Part shown: in pieces, positions 56,231-64,000 of the stretch
Layout of the letters: each line of letters opens with the position of its first letter
Position numbering within the stretch: the first letter of the stretch is position 1
From: Basidiobolus meristosporus CBS 931.73
Taxonomy: Eukaryota > Basidiobolomycota > Basidiobolomycetes > Basidiobolales > Basidiobolaceae
Length of the DNA stretch: 64,000 nucleotides
Assembly (NCBI GenBank): GCA_002104905.1
Contig: MCFE01000131.1
Location: 62,001 to 126,000, forward strand
Direction of reading: 5' to 3'
Notes under the pieces: generated by a model
Seen by the model: the letters and a program-made list of their open reading frames with translations, nothing else
Database searches by the model: none
What the model was told of the DNA's origin: nothing
Program-made: the position numbers and the translations under genes

Positions 56231-57258
56231 ATTAAAGCTGGTAACGAAGGGATGTGTTTGAGGAGGGCTGCTATCAAGGTAGGCTGAGGCTATGACATGG
56301 CCGGCCGAAGGCTTATATACCTTCGGGTGCACCTTCAACTGAAGGCACTTTCGAAGAATCTATCGAGGTCATCATGACATAAAACCACAGGCGTGGTAAG
56401 ACCTAGTTGTAGCTGGAGGTTTGAGTTCGCTACAGTTCGCAGTTTACATGCTGACGACCGATAAATGAAAAACCTGCTTAATATTGTGGGTATTCGAGGT
56501 GTGTTGGTACCGATGTCATCAGAAATTCGGCTACATGCCAGCATGAAGCGTACGATGCAGAATGAATGATGCTCTTTGATTCATGTTGTCATTGGTTTTT
56601 GCATCAAAAATTGGGAATAAGCTAAGACAATGTTCTTGAGTATTTATAGAAGGGAGTCTGGCAGCCGCCTGGTAAACACTTTTCTAAAACGGTTTTGCTG
56701 CGAGGTGTAGCGTGGTTTAAGCAAACCAACTCAATCCATATAAATTCTGGCTCCAGATCAGCTGACTCGGCCATCTTCAGGGCTGATAGCTGATTTGATA
56801 AAACCCGTATGGGAATGACCTGTTCCAAGGTAACAACGCGTGAGCATACATCAATTTCCCTCCAAACCGCTGTTGTATTGATGGAGTTTGTATTCGAAAT
56901 GATCGATGATAAGCCCAGAGATTAGAGTGGTGCGTGGACTGTTTATCAACTATTTGATCTCGGCTCTCCACCAACCCATAGGCCAGTCATGGAGCTTGTC
57001 CTCAGAAGGGCCCCTTCAAATCCTCCATTTGAGTCATCCAAGTGCGTACTGAGTCAGACCAATGCCCAGGGCCCTCCCGCCTGCCGAAGACATGGCCAAA
57101 CCAATAGCAATGAACGCGGTTTGCGCGTCAGTCGTGGAAATTCATCCACAACTGATAGTGAAATTTATTGATTCGATCACTCAAAAATGGCTAAATCAAA
57201 ATTGGAAACTGCTTAGGGGATGTAACTATCCAGCGAGGTAGAAAGCGACATGTTCGCT
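56231..57258. other. Intergenic region, no gene seen
   Basis: It contains the promoter region of the gene starting at 56230 (TATATA near 56312). No coding sequence is supported. Confidence 0.4.
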
Positions 57259-57723
57259 TTAAAGTTCATGTAGCGCATAACCCATGGCAGCCGCAGCAAC
57301 CAAGACTTCAGCGGGCGAGTTATAGAATTTATGGGCTGCATTGTGGGTTGGGGTGGGTGTAGCTTCAGCACGAGACTGCTGAGCGCTACTTACTGAGCTC
57401 AAGCTTGAACTGGCTTCTGATCGCACTGAAGATAGCTCCGAGCTCGCGTTGGAATTGATGGAGGATTCTCGAGAAGCGACATCAGAAGAGATTGACTGGG
57501 CTGAGGAGTTCGCTTCCGTCGAGGCAGTGGATCTGTTCGAGTCTGATGCATTGGCGGAATTGGATTCTGCCGCAGTCGTTGCCGGTGTGGCTGTTGTGCC
57601 AGCAGTACCTGTGGCACCGGGGGTAACTGATGCACGAGTCGCAACCGTAGTCGTCTGAGTGATAATGGCGCCAGAAGTAACGGTGGATAGCAGGGCCAGT
57701 GCGAAAGCAGTTGAAAGTTTCAT
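57259..57723 (-). CDS. Small secreted Ser/Thr-rich protein, probably GPI-anchored (154 aa)
   Basis: The start at 57723 gives a signal peptide (MKLSTAFALALLSTVTSG) followed by AIITQTTTVATRA. A Thr/Ala-rich part (TGTAGTTATPATTAA) is followed by a Ser-rich part with spaced Glu/Arg (SSELSSVRSEASSSLSSVSS). The C-terminal segment SPAEVLVAAAAMGYALHEL could act as a GPI signal, although its last residues are more polar than usual. Probably a paralogue of the gene at 55844-56230; both are minus strand, 1 kb apart. A wall or surface role is inferred. Confidence 0.7.
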   Translation of the reverse strand: MKLSTAFALALLSTVTSGAIITQTTTVATRASVTPGATGTAGTTATPATTAAESNSANASDSNRSTASTEANSSAQSISSDVASRESSINSNASSELSSVRSEASSSLSSVSSAQQSRAEATPTPTHNAAHKFYNSPAEVLVAAAAMGYALHEL

Positions 57724-59952
57724 GGTGTAAGCTTTTGGAACTATATGTCAATGGTTATCGCTTGATGTTGTCGGACGATGTATACAATGCACAACCCCAT
57801 CGCCCAGCGTCTCTTTTATAGTTTGCAGGCTGACAGCCAAGAAATGTATGAGTGTCCCACTTTCCAAATGCAGTGGAGATCCACCCTACGCTGAGTTCAT
57901 CCATCGCTCACTACTCGGGAAAAATGTAATTTGGACATTGGATCCTTTTCAAATGATGTCTCACTGTTGGCTGTAGAAATGTTGTAGTCCGAGATAAAAT
58001 CTCAGCAAGATTGTCGCGATAGACGTGTTTTAAACTAGCCATCGATTCAGATATACCCACTATTAACCACCCACTCACTTCATGAATCCCCATAGATTAC
58101 TGGCTCGCCAGATGGGCTCTTTAGTCATGAATATCACCGGGTGAGACTATCAAAGCGTTGTGGTTCTCGGCAGTCGCGTATAATAAGGACTCCGAAGTAC
58201 GTCATAGCTGGGTCCAAGATTGACACGTCGATTCCAACACTCGACATCCTATTGAGTAAGCAGAACATGAACATTTATTAACCATCATTCTCCAAACACC
58301 AGTTTGTATCGATAGCTGACATGCATAAGCATTAGCCAAGTTTAACGAGCCTTAACCAAATGTTTAACCCTCCGGATGAGGATTGGCTAGAGACCATATT
58401 AGGACTGGAACAAACATGCTGAATCTCGCGTAGTAACAACTCATTATCAAGATACAAGAGAGATTAAAGAGACGCTTTCATTTAATTCCCTGAACTTGGC
58501 GCCAAGCAATTTTATTAGACGATGCCACTGATAGTAACGCCGGTTGGAATATGAAATCATCGCGGTAAATCGCATTGCTCTATCTTAAATGCAGTAGGTT
58601 GGAAGGCTACTCGAAGAATATTGAATAAGGGCTGTCATCCTTTTTGTCAAGCGTAGTCACTGCCCTAGCAAGTACCCTTGTCAATTGCCATATATGAGCT
58701 TTTCAAATTCAGATGAATTATCACCCACTTCTATATCGGCGCACGAAACAGCAACCATTGGTGCCATTGTCTAATCTCGACAAGTGTGCATATGGGGCAT
58801 ATGTGTTGCGCTCGAGATACTCCAAACAGCAAGGTGAAGATATGGGTTGCTTCTTACATTAGGATCATCATTGCAACTTTCCTTGTGGTATGCAGGTTGC
58901 TTATCAGTCTATCAAGTGTTATGTTTGCATGGTGCTTTGCAATGGAATGATCAGTGAAATCTATGGAATCACGTGACGCTCACTGGACTGCAGCCTACTC
59001 AGGAGTCTCTGTGATGTGTGATTTTTGAGGCAGGTATGCATCCAACTGATCAGCACATTGATAATGGGGTTGGTGAAATCACACATTCCAACCACCCGAT
59101 TTAGAAAGCCACATCGACCAATATCCTTATTGCATGGATGTCTGACACTGGGAACCCACAATTAATATAAACGGTATATTGATCATTACTTAAGACCACT
59201 TCGGGATTGGCCTAGAATAGTTGTCACTTAGATCCATCTGAAACCCTCATTAAGGGCTCCTAGAATTGCTTTCTGTGGCCAATTAAGGCCCTACAGTTCG
59301 TAAAGTAATGTAGTAGACGGTTGTGTCCCTATCTCTGTTTGGAGGAACAGGGGAAATCGAAGTGCGCAACTGACAACACACCCTTAGGAAGGAGCATTGG
59401 TGGAAGCCCAGGGTTAGGGGCCAGTTCACATTAGAGCGAGCCAAGCAAGAGCATGCCCTCAGGCCGGGTGAACCCCGTGATCAGCAATCTCTGGCGTGGC
59501 TCCACGATAAGTGTAAATGGGTTACGCATCCCATCTTAATCCTAGCAAAGCCCTCACGGCCATGGTGTCTCCCAGCCCATCGCATTTGATACCTCTTTGT
59601 ATCACGGAGCCCAGCACGAATACATCATAAACCATTTATCCTGGCTATGTAGGCAAACCAGATTTTCAGCTTCCACTACCGATTTTGGGGAGTAGCATTC
59701 GATCATAGATGCTTGAGCAATGTGGGCTCCGAGGGTTGGAGCAGATACACCCACCAATACCTCAACGCCTTCATATTAAATCCTCATCAAAAAGCCACCA
59801 TTATGTGCATATTAAATTGGTTGCAATTTGAATATATTTTAAAGTACTGCTATTTTTGTTGTGCATAATCTTAAATTTAAGCTTAGCCCTATCGCTTAGC
59901 AAGTGATCCTTCAATTACATCAATCTCTGAGGATTTTCAACTATCAGACACA
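57724..59952. other. 2.2-kb intergenic region, no gene seen
   Basis: Short frames only. No recognisable protein motif, transposon end, tRNA or repeat was found. Confidence 0.4.
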
Positions 59953-59960
59953 TATATATA
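59953..59960 (+). promoter_or_regulatory. TATA box of the chitin deacetylase gene
   Basis: TATATATA lies about 60 bp before the ATG at 60021, in the sequence CATATATATAGCGGG. Its position and composition fit a core promoter element. Confidence 0.55.
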
Positions 59961-60020
59961 GCGGGCGGTGTCTGTTCACTACATCCCTAAGCAGTACACA
60001 CCACTCTCGACTCTAACCCG

Positions 60021-61022
60021 ATGAAGTTCTTCGTTATCAGCCTTGTTTCTCTACTTCCAATTGTTGCTCAAGCACAAACCCCCAACTGGCCTCTATGGGA
60101 TACGCCTCCCACGATTCTTCCGGAGCACTCGAAGCTGGCCAGTGGCATATCCAATATCCCTAGCAATGTCCCTCAACGAGGTGCCGGATCTCCACCCACA
60201 TGCACTCAGAATCCCTGTAACGAGGATTGCGGATGCTGGTGGACCTGTGGAAACTGTGTGGCCCCGGATGACATTGTTACTTGTCCGAAACCAAAGGTTT
60301 GGGGGCTGACATTCGACGATGGGCCCTCCCAGAATACCACATTCATTCTTGACTACCTAAAGCAAAACAATATGAAGGCCATGTTTTGCGTGGTCGGAAG
60401 TCGCGTTGTCCAGAATCCCGAGATCCTCAAACGCACCTACCAGGAAGGCCATGAAATCTGTGTCCATACCTGGAGTCACACTGCACTGACTTCTCAGTCG
60501 AACGACCAGATCGTTGCTGAAATGAAATGGACCGAGAAAGCCATTCATGACACCATCGGCGTTGTCCCGAAATATATGAGGCCTCCCTTCGGCGATATTG
60601 ACAACCGTGTCCGTGCCATCATGAGAGGCTTGGGGTATAAGGTTATTCTCTGGAACATGGATACCTCCGACTGGAAGTTAAACAGCCCGGGCTCCAACTA
60701 TAACCCTGACAACGTTCGTCAGACTTTCGTTGATTTTATAAACACTCGTGTACCAACCCTCCAACAGGGTGTCATATCCTTGGAGCATGACCTTCGTGCT
60801 GAAGGCGTAAAGCAGTTCCCCATCGCAGTTAATTTGATGAAAACGGCAGGTTTTTCGATGATCAGTGTTGGCCAATGCCTTAACGATGCCAACGTCTATC
60901 AGAGTACCAATTCCACCACCGGCAATCAGTCGCCCAACGGTAAATCCGCTGCTCCTCACCACGGTGTCGGAGGAGTTGTTGCCCTTCTAACACTACTTGC
61001 CGCATATTCATTAACGAAATAA
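60021..61022 (+). CDS. Chitin deacetylase (polysaccharide deacetylase, CE4), GPI-anchored
   Basis: A 333-aa secreted enzyme that hydrolyses N-acetyl groups of chitin to give chitosan in the cell wall. The signal peptide is residues 1-18 (MKFFVISLVSLLPIVAQA). A Cys-rich segment follows (60-88: CTQNPCNEDCGCWWTCGNC). The NodB domain has all five motifs: TFDDGP (97-102, Asp99 and Asp100), HTWSH (149-153), RPPFGD (187-192), DTSDW (214-218) and SLEHD (253-257, His256). The His149/His153/Asp100 metal set is intact, so activity is likely. After about residue 285 there is a short NS/T-rich linker, then a hydrophobic tail (VGGVVALLTLLAAYSL) expected to direct GPI anchoring. There is one exon, with a TATA box at 59953. 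Confidence 0.93.
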   Translation: MKFFVISLVSLLPIVAQAQTPNWPLWDTPPTILPEHSKLASGISNIPSNVPQRGAGSPPTCTQNPCNEDCGCWWTCGNCVAPDDIVTCPKPKVWGLTFDDGPSQNTTFILDYLKQNNMKAMFCVVGSRVVQNPEILKRTYQEGHEICVHTWSHTALTSQSNDQIVAEMKWTEKAIHDTIGVVPKYMRPPFGDIDNRVRAIMRGLGYKVILWNMDTSDWKLNSPGSNYNPDNVRQTFVDFINTRVPTLQQGVISLEHDLRAEGVKQFPIAVNLMKTAGFSMISVGQCLNDANVYQSTNSTTGNQSPNGKSAAPHHGVGGVVALLTLLAAYSLTK

Positions 61023-61672
61023 TGGTTTGGGTATATACAATTCATCGAGCTTCAACAGTCATAATTTTGAGAATTTGACGTAGGTTCTTAATATTAGCAT
61101 CATTGTTCCTGGGAGTCATTCAGTAGCTTTGATGAAACAATCCATGTAGATTAAATGTATTGTCAGCCAATTGTATTCGACACCACCAGCCCTATAATAA
61201 TAAACTCAAACATGACACCATATGAATTCCACACCTCTATCCGCGGTCCCTTCAATCAGAGGGATACATTCGAAACCAAGAATATATTGAAAAACATCTG
61301 GGCCAGATGCTCATGTACCTTTTGATTGAACGTGCATTATTAGGGACACGACACAGCCCTGTGGGGTCCACCAGACAGGGCAATCTTGAAGGTAAGTTAC
61401 GTAATCTACGGTCACCAAGAAGCGGTTATCCAAGGCCTATCTAGCATAGGGGAATGTACATACGGAACAGAAGTGCATGTGAATGGAGGTACTGATGTAA
61501 ATCTGCACTGGATAAGAATGTCGAGTTCCGCGATGTTTCGTCGTGGCTAAGCTGCTGGAATTCATGATTGATCAAAGCTAACTAATCATTTCCTAATCGT
61601 TTAGCCGTAGCCATCAACACTAGGCCTTCTCGACAATGCGCTTTTAGTGTGTACTACTAACCTTTCTACGTC
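61023..61672. other. Intergenic region, no gene seen
   Basis: 3' region of the chitin deacetylase and upstream region of the next gene. ATAATAATAAACTC near 61195 may serve as a polyadenylation signal. Confidence 0.4.
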
Positions 61673-63962
61673 ATGCCCACCACTAAGAATATTTCCAAAG
61701 GCCGTCTCCCTCCGAGTCTCCCAAGGGGTCAGACTGAATTGCCTTTCAAATCACGTCGTTCCCCAGTGTATGGAACCCATGCTATGGTCGCTAGCACGTA
61801 ACAATTCTCGGGCTCACTTGATTTCACCCTCCAGATATTAACCTAACTCAATCTAGTCAAACCCTAGCAACACAAGCTGGTTATGAGATATTGAAGAAAG
61901 GTGGAAACGCTGCGGTAAGTACTAGGTCTGGTCTTTGCACTTGAAATCGCACTTATCATGAATCCTCGATGTCTATTGTTAGGATGCTGCAATTGCTGTT
62001 GGTATGTCCACACCCACTAGAAATCTATATCTCCTAGAGTCTAACGCTAATTGGAAACTATTTCGTACGATAGCTGCCTGTTTGGGGGTAGTAGGTCTGT
62101 TTATGACAACTACCATGCTAATTCGGCAATAATATCAATGCTTGTGACGTTTAGAGCCTGCTTCGACCGGCATCGGTGGCGATTGCTTCTGTCTTTACTA
62201 TGATGCTACAGCCAAATCCGTATCGGGCCTGAATGGTTCTGGCAGGTACACTTTGTCTTTACCAACAGCGGCTTTATTCTATTCTAACAGCAACGCCTCT
62301 CCTGTCTCGAATGCGAAGGAGCCCAGCGAATACAAGTCTCCAGCGAGTGAAGGCCGATCTTGGTGAAGTAAAGAACATACCGTGGTGCAGTGGCCACTCT
62401 ATAACTGTGCCAGGGGCTGCTGCTGGCTGGTTCGACACAGTGGAGCATTTTGGGAGTGGGAAATTGACGATGGGTGAGATTCTGGAACCAGCCATCACCG
62501 CCGCTGAGGATGGGTAAAATCCATGGTTGTAAATGATGTATCTACTCCATATTAATTTGGCTTGTACAGCTTTGCTGTTTCAACCATTTCTGCCAAATTG
62601 GTTAGAAGCTATGGCTACATTTCCCTTCTGAAACCCTCCCTAATCTTTCTAAACCCTAAACACGGGTACTTACTTAGTGGGAGCAAGGTGTCGAGAAGTT
62701 GAAAGCTGCTTCTCCTAACCACGCCGAGTTGTTAGCAGACGGTGACGCCCCTAAAGAAGGGGAGCTCTTCCTGAACCCAGGACTTGCCAGGTAAATTTAC
62801 TCCACATCGAGTCCCACCTTTGGCATTTGCTCATTGAAACCCCTAGTACTCTACGCGCCATCTCGCAGAAAGGCCGAGATGGTTTTTACAAAGGAGAGAT
62901 CGCACAAGCCATCGTTGACGCAGTCCGGGACAGGGGCGGTCTCATGACGCTGGAGGATCTAGCGAGCCATAAATCTCAGCTGGTCGATCCTATAAGCATT
63001 GATTATGAGGGGGTTACAGTGCACGAATGCCCAGCCAATGGCCAAGGTAAACCATACAGGTGGCATTAGCCAACACATTCGCTAAACGAGACATCTAGGC
63101 ATCACCGCTCTTATGGCTCTAGGTATCCTGGAGGCATTACAAAAAAGCCAAGTGATCCAGCCTTTAGAGCAGTTAGAGCATAACTCCGCAGAGTATCTCC
63201 ATGCTCTGATTGAGGCCTTAAGGATAGCTTTTATCGACACCCGTTGGTACGTTACCGACCCGGACGTTTGTGAAGTCCCAAGCGACCAGCTGTTGAGCAA
63301 GGTACAGTGGTGCTTCTTCAAAGCCCGATTCAAGTGCCTAACTGTTGGCCAGCGCTATTTGAAGGAGCGATCTAGGCTCTTCAACCCATCCAAGGCGGCT
63401 GTAGATCTGAAGCACGGGTCCCCGACACATTCCAGCGACACGGTTTATCTTTCGGTGGTTGACGAGGACGGAAACGCTTGCAGCTTCATTGTAAGGCAGC
63501 CATTCTGAAGGATTTTTTGTAAACATCTCCTGTCTAACATCGAAGTCTTAGATATCAACCTACGAAGGCTTTGGAGTAATATCATCCCTTTGACATTATT
63601 CTGTACGCATTATTAACTGGTCATTGTTTCAAACCCACTCGATCTGCACTATAGTCGGTAAGCGTTGCACTCCAATTGTTATGAGTATGTTCAAAGGCAT
63701 ACTCACTGTCGGTTTGCCAGGGGGTGATTCCTAAAGGTTGCGGCTTTGCCTTGCAAAATCGCGGCAGCAATTTCAACCTGGAAGCCGACCATCCCAATCG
63801 ATATGCCCCCTCAAAACGTCCTTACCACACAATCATTCCTGCTATGGCAACGGTGGGCGAGGAGCTATATTTATGTTACGGAGGTAAGCCAAGTCGCCGT
63901 CGATTATGTCAGCTTGTCATTGACTATGATTCCTGGGCTCAGTTATGGGCGGCTTTATGCAG
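61673..63962 (+). CDS. Gamma-glutamyltranspeptidase-like protein (YwrD type), many introns, incomplete
   Basis: An Ntn-hydrolase of the gamma-glutamyltranspeptidase family, which cleaves gamma-glutamyl bonds such as in glutathione. Exons proposed from motif continuity and phase: 61673-61797, 61857-61914, 61983-62001, 62074-62094, 62155-62245, 62319-62513, 62570-62600, 62678-62790, 62847-63046, 63099-63301, 63353-63490, 63552-63575, 63721-63883 and 63943-63962, 467 aa so far. The gene continues past the window. Landmarks: MPTTKNISK start, [51 protein letters not shown], then [16 protein letters not shown] with the putative catalytic Thr382, and [14 protein letters not shown] is the form seen in YwrD-like members. 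Exon 12 and the 145-bp intron after it (63576-63720) are the least certain; there the usual N at SFINS is replaced by I. No signal peptide is seen, so it is probably cytosolic. Confidence 0.85.
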
Positions 63963-64000
63963 GTTGGTGTAGCAAGCGTGTGATACTTGGCGTCTCTAAC

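Noticed and set aside
55923-56261. 112-codon plus-strand ORF rich in acidic residues
   Set aside because: It is antisense to the Ser/Ala-rich secreted protein gene; the biased codons of that gene leave the opposite strand open.

Overview
This window looks like fungal nuclear DNA: short GT-AG introns (mostly 55-73 bp), secreted chitin deacetylase, GPI-anchored Ser/Thr-rich proteins, an M28 leucine aminopeptidase and LTR elements of fungal type. Gene stop codons include TGA and TAA, so the code is standard. The lineage cannot be fixed from sequence alone; protein character fits an early-diverging (zygomycete-grade) filamentous fungus at least as well as a basidiomycete (inference, low confidence).

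Bases 1 to about 39,700 are an AT-rich transposon graveyard with no host gene that I can support. It starts with a Ty3/Gypsy relic (1-835) and an old Ty1/Copia relic (1131-3436). It is then dominated by one family of CACTA/CMC-like DNA transposons with a tnp2-type transposase. Four copies can be resolved. Each has CCCTAT(G/A)-type terminal inverted repeats and two divergent genes: a transposase of about 890 aa and an unfamiliar accessory protein of about 700 aa, separated by a conserved intergenic stretch of about 220 bp. Copy I (3989-11401) lies inside the accessory gene of copy II and has a 3-bp target duplication (CCA). Copy III (14355-22831) lies near the 3' end of copy II. Copy IV (26260-37444) carries a full-length 4.7-kb Copia element (31757-36439, 5-bp duplication GTACA) inside its transposase gene, plus two solo LTRs of the same Copia family. 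Other insertions are two long Gypsy-type solo LTRs, a 729-bp foldback element, and an inverted pair of an unidentified old repeat (23426-26259). All mobile-element ORFs are broken.

At about 39.7 kb the composition changes abruptly to GC-richer, gene-bearing DNA. From left to right it carries: a 5-exon MATE transporter (+); a 2-exon nuclear-type basic protein with an RRM-like segment (-); a scrambled pseudogene fragment of the aminopeptidase; the intact secreted M28 aminopeptidase (+); a small single-TM protein with an LPPY motif (-); a seven-TM receptor (+); three small secreted Ser/Thr-rich GPI-type proteins (-); a GPI-anchored chitin deacetylase (+); and a 14-exon gamma-glutamyltranspeptidase-like gene (+) that runs off the right edge. 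Several products act at the cell surface or outside the cell (aminopeptidase, chitin deacetylase, the three GPI-type proteins, and the receptor and transporter in membranes), but there is no sign of an operon or a biosynthetic cluster.

The least described biology here is the two-gene divergent transposon family: its accessory protein, its conserved bidirectional promoter region and the way copies are nested and recombined.
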